42,189 nucleotides of DNA from Lachnospiraceae bacterium. GTDB lineage: Bacteria > Bacillota > Clostridia > Lachnospirales > Lachnospiraceae. Under the pieces are notes generated by a model that worked only from the letters and a program-made list of their open reading frames with translations, did no database searches and was not told the DNA's origin. Positions 7,110 through 14,785 of the stretch are shown here, piece by piece. A program made the translations under genes and the position numbers. The stretch spans positions 1-42,189 of the forward strand of contig JAJQCZ010000040.1 of the NCBI GenBank assembly GCA_021202465.1, written 5' to 3'. Position 1 is the stretch's first letter, and each line of letters starts with the position of its first letter.

Positions 7110-8862
7110 TCACCGCAGGCTGCGCTCCAGACACAGCGTTCCCCAGCCGATCTGCCGGTTCGGAACCGTGAAGCCTGCCAGAGGCTCCGCACCCCGGATG
7201 AGCCGCGCCTTCAGATTCTCTCCATAGCAGAAGGGATCATTTCCCCGAACGATGCCCCATTCCATGAGAAGGGCCGCCGCGCCGGTGGCAAAGGGAGCTG
7301 CGAAGGAAGTCCCGGTCCAGCTCCGGTATCCGCCCCCGGGTGCGGCGGCTGTGATCTCCACGCCCGGCGCCGCCAGATCCGGTTTGATCCGTTCTGTCAG
7401 ACGGGTATAGCCCTGTCCCGAGAAAGGAGCCGGCTGCCGCAAAGCCGGATTCCAGGCTCCCACGGCGAGAGGCGCCGCCGCAGCCGACGGAATCGTCAGC
7501 GTCGTCTCCGAAACAGGCCGCAGGAAACGGGTCGCCGTCCCCCGCACCTCGCTGCCCGGCAGGAAAAGATCAAAACGCCCCTGTATGATATGCCGCGGGA
7601 TCAGACGAAACCGCCAGCGGCCCGGCGGGATCGTCCCCTCCGCCTCCGCCGGGAGCCACTCCCATAAATAATCCTGAGACAGGCGGTAGGGCGCCGGTTC
7701 CCCGGCACAGGCCAGCACCTGAACGTTTCTCCAGCTCTCACAGTGATACTCTCCTGCCCGTTCCAGCCTCCCCAGAATCTGCCCATCCGGCGCAATCAGT
7801 TCTGCCGCCAAATCATCCGCCGCGGACTTCCAGAGCTGCACAGACAGACTCTTCTCCCCTTCTCCGACCGCCAGTTCCACTTCCGCAAACGAAGAATCCG
7901 CAGAAGCCAGCGGTTCAAAGGCCCCTCCGGCATGCCCTTCAGCCTCTCCCTCGTTCCCGGTCCCGATCACGAACAGCGACTTCCAGGCGCTCTGTCTCTC
8001 ACTCAGGTACATTTCCAGGAGAGTATCCCCCTCATGAGAGCCATAGTTGTTTCCCAGGCTGATGTTGACCGCCACCGGGCGGTGCAGCTGCTCCGCCCGC
8101 CGCAGAACGTATTCCGCCGCTTCCATCAGTTCCGTCGTCCTCGGAAATCCCCCCCTTCCCGGCGGCTGCCAGATTCACGGCCAGAATATCACTCTCACAG
8201 GCAACACCCCGATACCGGCCGCCGGAAGCCCGGCCATTTCCGGCCGCAGCCCCGAGCACCCCCGTGCCGTGCCCCTGCCCGGCGCCTGATCCACGCACAG
8301 CGCCTGCCCCGATGTCCGCCGCCGTATACTCCGCACCCCGCGCAAATCCCTCCGGCGGAGTCCCCTCTGCCGCCTGATCCCAATAATACAGAATACGGCT
8401 GCTGCCATCCTCCCGCCGGAAATCCGGATGTTCCACATCGATCCCGGTATCCAGAACCGCCACCAGGACACCGGCTCCGGTAAGAGCCTCCTCCCCCTCC
8501 TGCACACCCGTGAGGCAGGAAGCCCGACGCCCCTGGTCTGCACAGGCGCGCAGCGGCCACGTTTCTGTCCCCCAATTCATGCGATGCGGTTTCTCCATAT
8601 AGATCAGCTGCGGCTGTGCCAATACCCATTCCTCCTCCGAAGCGGGAAGGCGCAGGACTCCATAGCCGCCATACAGTTCTGTGACCTCAAGTCCCCGCCC
8701 TCTCCAGTCCTCTAAATCCCCTGCCGTCCGCACGAGAACCGTCCACTGCGCGTCTTCTTTCTCATATCCAACCTCCAGATCCCCCTGCAGAGGAATCCCC
8801 TCCCGCTGCGCCTGCCAGGCCATCTCCAGATAAGAGTCCGCTTTTCCGTCCTCTCCCGCCAT
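7110..8862 (-). pseudogene. S8 (subtilisin-like, CspABC-type) serine peptidase, frameshifted in a poly-G tract
   Basis: Two overlapping frames together make a full S8 peptidase of about 583 aa. The first (from ATG 8862) carries the catalytic Asp in AVLDTGIDVEHPDF (D138) and His in GQGHGTGVLG (H198). The second carries the oxyanion-region NISLGNNYG and the catalytic Ser in GTSFAAPFATG (about S519). The reading switches at a run of seven C on the plus strand (8149-8155, G on the coding strand). With six G the sequence reads NLAAAGKGGFPRTTELMEAAEYVL and continues without a break. All catalytic residues are kept and no other damage is seen, so this may be phase variation, a recent mutation or an assembly error. 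It resembles the Csp family of Clostridia. The ribosome site is weak. Confidence 0.85.
8149..8155. repeat. Seven-base homopolymer (C7 plus strand) at the peptidase frameshift
   Basis: Seven consecutive C interrupt the S8 peptidase. Removing one restores a single uninterrupted frame containing the whole catalytic triad. Tracts of this length can slip in replication and are also a common error site in some sequencing data. Confidence 0.85.
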
Positions 8863-8901
8863 ACATACCGTCCCGAAAAACTCTCTGCCCTATCTTATGA
8901 T

Positions 8902-8932
8902 ACAAAAAGAAAAGAGCGCCCGAGGGCGCTTC
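8902..8932 (-). terminator. Intrinsic terminator between the candidate leader RNA and the S8 peptidase
   Basis: AGCGCC/GGCGCT forms a strong stem with a 4-nt loop (8915-8930). On the minus strand it is followed by TTTTCTTTTTG. It lies 40-70 nt upstream of the peptidase ATG and about 30 nt past the structured element at 8960-9022. It could end a small RNA or act as the expression platform of a leader. Confidence 0.85.
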
Positions 8933-9022
8933 ATAAAATCGGGACTTTCATAATAAAAACTTGCTGCGGGGAATGCCTGAAGGATGATCTTCTGAGCGGG
9001 GACGGCACTTCTCGCAGCTAAG
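8915..9022 (-). ncRNA. Candidate structured small RNA or cis-regulatory leader (unknown family)
   Basis: On the minus strand a TATAAT (plus 9029-9034) is followed after 6 nt by a 63-nt element (9022-8960). Its ends pair almost perfectly: CTTaGCTGCG with CGCAGCAAG, one bulged A. Inside, GTGCC pairs with GGCAT and GAAG with CTTC around a 6-nt loop. A linker and a strong terminator (8930-8915) follow. No -35 of good quality is seen at 17 nt. It does not match 6S, SRP, tmRNA or the riboswitch consensus sequences I can recall. The total transcript would be about 110 nt, ending just upstream of the S8 peptidase. Confidence 0.5.
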
Positions 9023-9075
9023 CTTTTAATTATACAAATCCATAGAGACAGCTCGTGTCATTTTCATAAATTTTC

Positions 9076-9336
9076 TTATATTTTTGCATTTTTTTCTTCT
9101 GTCTCCATTACAAACCCTCTGCGTACGCGGTCATAGACAATCCGCCGCTCGTCCTGGGGCTCAAAGACTCTCCGATTATCCAAAAAGGCACGGATATCAT
9201 CGATATCCCGCTGAATCGAGCGCTCATTGACCCCGAACTGTCTGGCTGCCTCGCTTTTAACAATGATCTTGCCCTCCTCCAGTCGCACAAATAAGTCAAG
9301 GACCCGCATACATTTTCCATAACTGTAATTCGCCAT
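9076..9336 (-). CDS. Stand-alone HTH domain of the WYL/DeoR-type regulators
   Basis: 86 aa. The sequence CMRVLDLFVRLEEGKIIVKSEAARQFGVNERSIQRDIDDIRAFLDN is the winged HTH found at the N-terminus of WYL-domain regulators (SIQRDIDDIR recognition helix). The usual 200-residue WYL sensor domain is missing. The frame ends cleanly at a TAA, and what follows is the candidate RNA, not WYL remnants. It is therefore either a genuine short DNA-binding protein or an old truncation. AAGGAA lies about 5 nt before the ATG, and a very good promoter lies upstream, arguing for expression. Confidence 0.75.
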   Translation of the reverse strand: MANYSYGKCMRVLDLFVRLEEGKIIVKSEAARQFGVNERSIQRDIDDIRAFLDNRRVFEPQDERRIVYDRVRRGFVMETEEKNAKI

Positions 9337-9380
9337 GCCTTTCCTTCACCCCTTCCTCCGGTGGTCTTATATTAAATTAG

Positions 9381-9409
9381 ATTATACAGTTAGTTGAAAA
9401 ATAAGTCAA
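9381..9409 (-). promoter_or_regulatory. Promoter of the HTH gene
   Basis: On the minus strand TTGACT (9404-9409) and TATAAT (9381-9386) are 17 nt apart, 45 nt upstream of the ATG at 9336. Confidence 0.85.
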
Positions 9410-9420
9410 TGGAATATTAT

Positions 9421-9449
9421 TTGCAAGTTCTGTTTTTCTGTGATATTCT
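9421..9449 (+). promoter_or_regulatory. Promoter of the DUF5662 gene
   Basis: TTGCAA (9421-9426) and TATTCT (9444-9449) are 17 nt apart, about 36 nt before the ATG at 9486. It is divergent from, and only 12 nt away from, the promoter of the HTH gene, so the HTH protein might control both (inference). Confidence 0.7.
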
Positions 9450-9485
9450 TTGTAAAGAAGGCAAATCATTTGCCGGGAGGTACAC

Positions 9486-10031
9486 ATGAGCAATCTGGTC
9501 AATCATTTTCGGACGATCACCCGCCATCGGATGCTGGTGATGCGTTACTGTTTCAAACTGGGCCTGTACCGTCAGGGGCTGCTGCACGATCTGTCCAAAT
9601 ATACTCCCACTGAATTCATCCCCGGTGTTATCTATTTCCAGGGCGATCACAGCCCCAACGATGCCGAGCGGCGGGACAAGGGATTCTCGACCGCCTGGAT
9701 GCATCACAAAGGACGGAATAAGCACCATCTGGAATACTGGACAGACTACAAGATCGGGACAAAGAAGGGAACGATGTCCGGCGTCAAGATGCCGCTGAAC
9801 TATGTTCTGGAAATGTTCTGCGATCGGGTCGCCGCCTCCCGCATCTACAACGGTGAGAACTACACCGATGATATGCCCTACAAATATTTCATGAAGGGAC
9901 GGGTGCATACGACCATTGACCCGGAGACCGATGCCTTTCTGGAAAAGCTGCTGCGGCTTCTGGCAAAATACGGAGAGGAGAAGACATTCCGCTTCATCCG
10001 CTGCTATCGCCGCCATCACCGCACCTATTGA
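9486..10031 (+). CDS. DUF5662 family protein
   Basis: 181 aa, full length for the family as I remember it. His-rich motifs HDLSKYTPTEF, MHHKGRNKHHLEYW and RVAASRIYNGENY suggest an all-helical, HD-like metal-binding fold, but no enzymatic activity is known to me. The start ATG has GGGAGG 5 nt upstream. It is transcribed alone between a divergent promoter pair and a bidirectional terminator. It is common in gut Firmicutes and also found near phage-type genes, though none are present here. Confidence 0.8.
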   Translation: MSNLVNHFRTITRHRMLVMRYCFKLGLYRQGLLHDLSKYTPTEFIPGVIYFQGDHSPNDAERRDKGFSTAWMHHKGRNKHHLEYWTDYKIGTKKGTMSGVKMPLNYVLEMFCDRVAASRIYNGENYTDDMPYKYFMKGRVHTTIDPETDAFLEKLLRLLAKYGEEKTFRFIRCYRRHHRTY

Positions 10032-10045
10032 GTATCCTGCGCATA

Positions 10046-10085
10046 GTACAGAAAAAGAGCGCCCGTCGGCGCTCTTTTTCTGTAC
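10046..10085. terminator. Bidirectional terminator between the DUF5662 gene and the Lrp gene
   Basis: A perfect 18-bp inverted repeat (GTACAGAAAAAGAGCGCC and its complement, loop CGTC) with A-runs and T-runs on both sides. It serves the two convergent genes. Confidence 0.9.
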
Positions 10086-10116
10086 TGTCAGCCATCGATC
10101 AATGGACTCCCTTACC

Positions 10117-10560
10117 TCATGACTCCTCACTCACGACAATTCCCCGATGAGCCACCGGGACAGAAAAGACGATCTGTGTCTCCGTGTGTCCAAACTTCTG
10201 CAGCTGCCCGATAAACACGTCCAGATCTGACGTGGAAGGAAAGCTGACCTTCATCAGCATCGAATAATTCCCTGATACCGTATTGCACTCAATGACATTC
10301 GGCACCTCGGTAACAAAGGGAAGGAAACTGGCCTTCTGCTTGGGTGCCATCTCCAGATTGATAAAGGCCGTGATGTGATAGCCCATCTTATCCAGATTGA
10401 CATCGGCATGGTATCCGGTGATGATTCCCTCCTCCTGCAGCTTCTCGATGCGCGCCGCCACAGCCGGGGAGGAAAGATACACTTTCTCGGACAGTTGTTT
10501 CAGAGAGTATCTGGCGTTTTCCTGTAACAGTCTCAGTAATTTCTTATCGATCTTGTCCAT
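10117..10560 (-). CDS. Lrp/AsnC family transcriptional regulator
   Basis: 147 aa, normal family length. The N-terminal HTH (MDKIDKKLLRLLQENARYSLKQLSEKVYLSSPAVAARIEKLQEEGII) is followed by the ligand-binding RAM domain from about residue 60 (NVIECNTVSGNYSMLMKV). Members sense amino acids and regulate amino-acid metabolism or transport. AAGGAAGG lies 6 nt upstream of the ATG and a good promoter lies further upstream. No obvious target gene is adjacent, so its regulon cannot be deduced. Confidence 0.92.
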   Translation of the reverse strand: MDKIDKKLLRLLQENARYSLKQLSEKVYLSSPAVAARIEKLQEEGIITGYHADVNLDKMGYHITAFINLEMAPKQKASFLPFVTEVPNVIECNTVSGNYSMLMKVSFPSTSDLDVFIGQLQKFGHTETQIVFSVPVAHRGIVVSEES

Positions 10561-10620
10561 GACAAACCTTCCTTAAATATGCTGCACTCTTGCGAGCAGG
10601 CTGTTCCCACTCCAATTTCC

Positions 10621-10649
10621 ATGATATCACAAAAGATTTGAAAGTTCAA
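10621..10649 (-). promoter_or_regulatory. Promoter of the Lrp/AsnC gene
   Basis: On the minus strand TTGAAC (10644-10649) and TATCAT (10621-10626) are 17 nt apart, 60 nt upstream of the start. The surrounding 70 nt are very AT rich. Confidence 0.7.
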
Positions 10650-10720
10650 TGTTAATTTTGGTTTAGAATATAAAAAAAGCTTTTATTTTAAAAGTTTTGG
10701 CTTGTTTTTCTTATCCGTCT

Positions 10721-11410
10721 CTACAGCGCCTGTCTGGCCCCGAAGATCGCCGTTCCTACACGGACCATGGTAGTCCCTTCCTCGATCGCCACCTCGAAAT
10801 CACCGGTCATTCCCATGGACAGCTCCTCCATGAATACCCCCGGCAGCTGCAGCCCGGCAATCGTCTCTTTCAGTTCCCGCATCTGCCGGAAATACCTCCG
10901 GTTCTCCTCCGGCTCCTCCACCGGCGGTGCAATCGCCATCAGGCCGCGAATGGAAAGACCGGGCAGCTCCGCCACCTGCCGCACCAGCCGGATGGCCTCT
11001 TCCGCAGAAATACCGGACTTCGTGCTCTCATCGGCAATATTAACCTCAATCAGCACCGGCGTAACAATTCCCTTCTTCTCCGATTCCTTCTGAATCTCCT
11101 CCGCCAGACGCAGAGAGGAGACAGAATGAATCAGGCAGGCCCGCCCCACGACGTATTTCACCTTATTTCTCTGCAGATGACCGATAAAATGCCAGTTCAG
11201 CTTCTCGGGGATAGCTTCCGTCTTGGTCACAAGCTCCTGTGCATGATTCTCGCCGAAATCCACCACGCCCAGACCGATCAGCTCCCGCACCATCTCCACC
11301 GGCTTCGTCTTACTCACAGCGATCAGCGTTACCTCTTCTCTCTTCCGGCCCGCTCGTCGGCAGGCTTCTGCCACACGGGCCTCCACCTCCCGGTAATTGT
11401 CCTGAATCAT
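10721..11410 (-). CDS. YggS/YlmE family PLP-binding protein (PLP homeostasis)
   Basis: 229 aa, the normal length of the single-domain family. The PLP-binding lysine lies in LIAVSKTKP (K34), and downstream motifs such as FGENHAQEL, WHFIGHLQRNK, GLMAIAPP, ELSMGMTGDFEVAIEEGTTMVRVGTAIFG are all typical. It binds pyridoxal phosphate and buffers vitamin B6 and amino-acid pools. The start ATG has AAGGAGG about 11 nt upstream. In many Firmicutes it lies with sepF and division genes; here it stands alone. Confidence 0.95.
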   Translation of the reverse strand: MIQDNYREVEARVAEACRRAGRKREEVTLIAVSKTKPVEMVRELIGLGVVDFGENHAQELVTKTEAIPEKLNWHFIGHLQRNKVKYVVGRACLIHSVSSLRLAEEIQKESEKKGIVTPVLIEVNIADESTKSGISAEEAIRLVRQVAELPGLSIRGLMAIAPPVEEPEENRRYFRQMRELKETIAGLQLPGVFMEELSMGMTGDFEVAIEEGTTMVRVGTAIFGARQAL

Positions 11411-11497
11411 CTCTGCGTACGCCTCCTTGTATCATGAATTCAACGGATTTTCCCGCTATTATATTATCATCTGCTCTTCAAAAAAACTCAGAAAAAT

Positions 11498-13543
11498 TCA
11501 ACCCGGTTCCCACGGCATTCTTTCCTGCCAGTTCTCATCGTCAAAACCATCGCGTATGCAGGCCGCGTAGAAGGAAAGCTTTTCCAGGATCGCGTCCTGC
11601 CCCGCGAAGACCTCCTCCGGAGTCTGGCCATTCATAAAACCCTCCATCGCCCGTCCGAAGATCTCCGCCCGGTCCTCCGTCGCGAAGGTCATCCCATAGC
11701 TGTCCACAAAATATTCCGTATAGCTTCCGGCATCCGGGTTCGCTTCATAATTCTCATAGGTTCCCCAGTAAGTAAAATCCGCCGGATTGAGGGTCTCCCA
11801 GGCCTCTTCGGAGTAAAGAACCTCCTCCACGCAATTTGACCGGAAGGCAAGACGCCGGTCGATCAGATGAGAAATCTCATGATTCACGGTATAGTACCAG
11901 TTGTAAGAGAGATTCACATCGAGAACCAGAAGCAGCTCGTCATTCCATTCACTGACAAAGCCATCCGCCTGTCCCACCGTACTCTCATCCTCACTGATCA
12001 GAGCGCCGCCCAGACAGATCGCCGCCTGCGTGACAGAGCCATAGCTGAAAGCCTGAAAAAACTCCTCCGGATAGCAGGCAAGGATCTCCTCCAGCGCGTC
12101 GAGGGCTTCCTCCAGAACCGCCGCATCGGTCATCTCTGCGACCTGATAGACATCGATCACCGGTTCCACCTCGTCTCCGATGCGAATCGGAATTCCGCAG
12201 GTCTCGCCCATCTCCTCCGCCCGTTCGTACAGCGCCGCAAGTTCTGTTTCCCCGCTCTGTGAATCCGCGCTCTCTTTTTCTGCCGGTCGTGTCGTCTCAA
12301 AGGCAAGGCTCTCCTCCGTACCGCCGACCGCCTCGGTATCCCACAGAAGAATCGCAGCCTTCCCCTCCGTGTCACCGCAAAGCAGCGCCACCCAGCCTGT
12401 CTCCCCGAGCCGGTACACGGAGCTTCCCAGGTAAGAGTAATTCTCTTCCGCATAGGAACCACCGTAGAATGACAGAGCCGAAAGAAACGTCCCCTCCCCG
12501 TCATACAGGGTAAGATATGTATAAGAATCCTCTCCCTCCAGTTCCTCGCGCCGCATCAGAATGCGTTCTTCCCCCAGCAGAGAGAGCTCCGCACTCATAT
12601 CAACGCACAGATAGCGGGCGCTCTCCCCCAGCACCTGATCCAGCCAGATTCCCTGTTCCCAGTCGATCTGCTGGAGGATATGCCGGTCACAGACAGAACC
12701 GTAGAAGGAGCCATAGGGCGGCGTCTCCGCTGCGGCCTCTGTCTCCGTTCCGCGGGTATCCCAAAGGATCGTCTCGTACTGCAGGCTGTCCTTGTTCACG
12801 CCGGACAGGATCAGCCCTTCACCGTCCGCCGTCACGCCGGCAACGGTCGCCTGACCGAGCGGCAGACTCAGCTGCTGCGGTTCGCTGTCCGCCGCAGACA
12901 GTTTCCAGATTTCTCCCTCTGAGTCGCCGCTCACATACAATGGAAAGAGCGTCTCCCCGGAATAAAAACACCCCCAGGTTTCTCCCAGCGCCTCCGAGAG
13001 ATCAATCTCTGCCGTCTCGGTCAGCGTCTCATCATACACCCGTATGGTCTGATTCAGATATTGATACACAAGAAGCGCATCCGCCGCAGCCTGATACCCT
13101 GTCGCGTCAGCCTGCGAAGCATTTAGAGACGCCAAAATCTCCTGTTCCCAGGGATCATACACACAGAAATAATACAGGATCTCACCCGTCGCCGCCTCAT
13201 AATCCTCCCCGATCAGGAGAAGATAATCTCCCAGAGAAGCCATGTCTGTGTAGGCTCCCTCATCCGGCATCATCTCCTCCAGCACATACAGGTTCTCATA
13301 ACCGTCCAGCAGTTCCAGACTCTCCCGGTCGATCTGTGCCGTTTCGATGTCCGGACTTTCCGTTTCCCGGGTGCTCTCCGTCTCCGCATCTGACGCTGCC
13401 CCGCTCTCCGCCGGGCTCTCGCTGCCAATTTCTGTCTCCGAAGTCATGGTGGCGTCCGTCTCCTTCAGGCCGCACCCTGCAAACAGTGTCGTCACGATAC
13501 AGATCCAGAGAATCCTTCCAGCAGTTCCGGCTCTTCGTCTCAT
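11498..13543 (-). CDS. Large lipoprotein with a C-terminal HExxH metallopeptidase-like domain
   Basis: 681 aa from ATG 13543 (GGAGAAGG upstream; a longer frame beginning at a GTG is less likely). The signal peptide MRRRAGTAGRILWICIVTTLFAGC has a lipobox with Cys24, so it is anchored outside the membrane. A Glu/Ser/Thr-rich linker follows (about 25-60). Residues about 70-430 contain repeated short strand-like blocks (GDYLLLIGEDYEA, LLVYQYLNQTIRVYDE, YLTLYDGEGTFLSAL), suggestive of a beta-propeller. The C-terminal part holds VNHEISHLID (HExxH at 555-559) and, about 65 residues later, TEDRAEIF with possible third zinc ligands (E623 or E627). Proteolytic activity and substrate are inference. I do not recognise a named family. 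Confidence 0.75.
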   Translation of the reverse strand: MRRRAGTAGRILWICIVTTLFAGCGLKETDATMTSETEIGSESPAESGAASDAETESTRETESPDIETAQIDRESLELLDGYENLYVLEEMMPDEGAYTDMASLGDYLLLIGEDYEAATGEILYYFCVYDPWEQEILASLNASQADATGYQAAADALLVYQYLNQTIRVYDETLTETAEIDLSEALGETWGCFYSGETLFPLYVSGDSEGEIWKLSAADSEPQQLSLPLGQATVAGVTADGEGLILSGVNKDSLQYETILWDTRGTETEAAAETPPYGSFYGSVCDRHILQQIDWEQGIWLDQVLGESARYLCVDMSAELSLLGEERILMRREELEGEDSYTYLTLYDGEGTFLSALSFYGGSYAEENYSYLGSSVYRLGETGWVALLCGDTEGKAAILLWDTEAVGGTEESLAFETTRPAEKESADSQSGETELAALYERAEEMGETCGIPIRIGDEVEPVIDVYQVAEMTDAAVLEEALDALEEILACYPEEFFQAFSYGSVTQAAICLGGALISEDESTVGQADGFVSEWNDELLLVLDVNLSYNWYYTVNHEISHLIDRRLAFRSNCVEEVLYSEEAWETLNPADFTYWGTYENYEANPDAGSYTEYFVDSYGMTFATEDRAEIFGRAMEGFMNGQTPEEVFAGQDAILEKLSFYAACIRDGFDDENWQERMPWEPG

Positions 13544-13593
13544 AGCCCTTCTCCCCCGGGGAAACACCCCTCCCGTGCTTCCCGTATATTATA

Positions 13594-13623
13594 CCTAAAA
13601 AGGCACCGGAATCTCCGATGCCT
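13594..13623 (-). terminator. Terminator after tRNA-Leu(CAG)
   Basis: AGGCATCGG/CCGGTGCCT (one G-T pair) with loop AGATT, followed on the minus strand by TTTTTAGG. It sits 7 nt past the tRNA 3' end. Confidence 0.85.
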
Positions 13624-13628
13624 GTTCG

Positions 13629-13713
13629 TGCAGTTGAGGGGACTTGAACCCCTACCCAAGTAATATGGACATGAACCTGAATCATGCGCGTATGCCAATT
13701 CCGCCACAACTGC
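13629..13713 (-). tRNA. tRNA-Leu(CAG)
   Basis: 85 nt with the long variable arm typical of type II tRNAs. The acceptor arms GCAGTTG/CAACTGC pair, the T-loop reads GTTCAAGTC, and the anticodon loop TTCAGGT gives anticodon CAG. The discriminator is A and CCA is not encoded. Confidence 0.95.
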
Positions 13714-13752
13714 TTATTCTGTTTCGTTGACTTCTCAACTCAACGCTTGATT

Positions 13753-13781
13753 AGTATACCTCGCGTTTTCGGGAAAGTCAA
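13753..13781 (-). promoter_or_regulatory. Promoter of tRNA-Leu(CAG)
   Basis: On the minus strand TTGACT (13776-13781) and TATACT (13753-13758) are 17 nt apart, 40 nt before the tRNA 5' end. Confidence 0.8.
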
Positions 13782-13855
13782 GCTTTTTTTCGATTTTCCC
13801 GAAATATTTTCCGGTCAAATCGTTTCCCTGAAGCGAATCAACCGCTCAGGTACCG

Positions 13856-13938
13856 TGCGGGAAAAGGGACTTGAACCCTCACGATCTTCGATCACATGAT
13901 CCTTAGTCATGCCTGTCTGCCAATTCCAGCATTCCCGC
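13856..13938 (-). tRNA. tRNA-Leu(AAG)
   Basis: 83 nt with a long variable arm. The acceptor arms GCGGGAA/TTCCCGC pair through the usual wobble, with T-loop GTTCAAGTC. The anticodon loop CTAAGGA gives anticodon AAG, reading CUU codons. The discriminator is A and CCA is not encoded. Confidence 0.93.
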
Positions 13939-13955
13939 TTACCGCATGCTTTGCC

Positions 13956-13984
13956 ATTATAGCACCATGTCCCGAAATATGCAA
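13956..13984 (-). promoter_or_regulatory. Promoter of tRNA-Leu(AAG)
   Basis: On the minus strand TTGCAT (13979-13984) and TATAAT (13956-13961) are 17 nt apart, 17 nt before the tRNA. Confidence 0.8.
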
Positions 13985-14031
13985 GCCTTTTTTTCCGGGT
14001 GCCCGCAAAACTTTTCATCTCTGTTTCTCGT

Positions 14032-14067
14032 CATCCCTGCCACACAGCGCTGCGTCTGGCAGGGATG
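14032..14067. other. Strong 11-bp hairpin downstream of lepB
   Basis: CATCCCTGCCA and TGGCAGGGATG flank a 14-nt loop. It lies 70 nt past the lepB stop. No T-run follows on either strand, so it may stabilise the mRNA end or be a weak terminator. Confidence 0.5.
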
Positions 14068-14137
14068 CAGCAACTTACGCCAAAACCTCATGGAGACCCC
14101 GACAGATTCTCCACTTTCCCTGGCAGAGAAAACCCCG

Positions 14138-14749
14138 TCAAGGTTCCGCGATTCCTGTAAACGTCTCCCCGTCGGAGTCTGCAAGCCAGTCAAGCGTCGG
14201 CCAGTAGCTGAAATACAGCTTTCCGACAATCATCTCAGAGGTCACATACGTATTCTCCCAGTAACGGGCATCCAGAGAATTGTTCCGGTTATCACCCATG
14301 ACAAAATAGCTGTCCTCCGGTACCACATAGGGGCCCGCTTCTTCTTCCTCCATCTCTTCCTTCAGATAAAGCTCCTCAAGCGCCTCTCCATTCAGATAGA
14401 CGATCCCCCCGACAATCTCCACCGTATCCCCCGGCACGCCGATGACACGCTTCACGTACAGGGTCTCCGGTTCATCGGGCGCATAGAAAACGATGATATC
14501 CCCCCGCTCCGGCTCAGAAAACCAATACGCGCATTTCAATCCCATGGCGCGGGAACCGGTCTGTATCGTGTCCTCCATGGATTCGCTGGGGATGGTGGCA
14601 TTGATCAGGATAAAGACCCGGAAGAGAATGGCCACCGCAAAGATTATAATATAAGGTAGAAACTCCCTCCAGATGCTCCGCGGCTTCTTTTCATTTTCGG
14701 TCTCCCGGGCCGTTTCCTCCTGCGACCCCTGTCGCCTGTTCTTCTTCAA
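14138..14749 (-). CDS. lepB: Signal peptidase I
   Basis: 203 aa with one N-terminal membrane segment (about 31-50, FLPYIIIFAVAILFRVFILI). The nucleophile is in IPSESM (S57) and the general base in YVKRVIGVPGD (K100). The box GDNRNNSLDARYW is complete. It removes signal peptides of secreted proteins at the outer face of the membrane. No ATG is available before the catalytic Ser, and the start is a TTG at 14749 preceded by AAGGA. It begins 36 nt after the SPFH gene and is probably the last gene of the nfeD-SPFH-lepB unit. Confidence 0.95.
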   Translation of the reverse strand: MKKNRRQGSQEETARETENEKKPRSIWREFLPYIIIFAVAILFRVFILINATIPSESMEDTIQTGSRAMGLKCAYWFSEPERGDIIVFYAPDEPETLYVKRVIGVPGDTVEIVGGIVYLNGEALEELYLKEEMEEEEAGPYVVPEDSYFVMGDNRNNSLDARYWENTYVTSEMIVGKLYFSYWPTLDWLADSDGETFTGIAEP

Positions 14750-14785
14750 TCTGTCCTTACTTCCTTCCTGCCGGAAGCCGATTCA

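Noticed and set aside
8915-9022. 6S RNA, SRP RNA or a known riboswitch
   Set aside because: Length and conserved motifs do not fit the families I can recall, so it is listed only as an unknown structured candidate.
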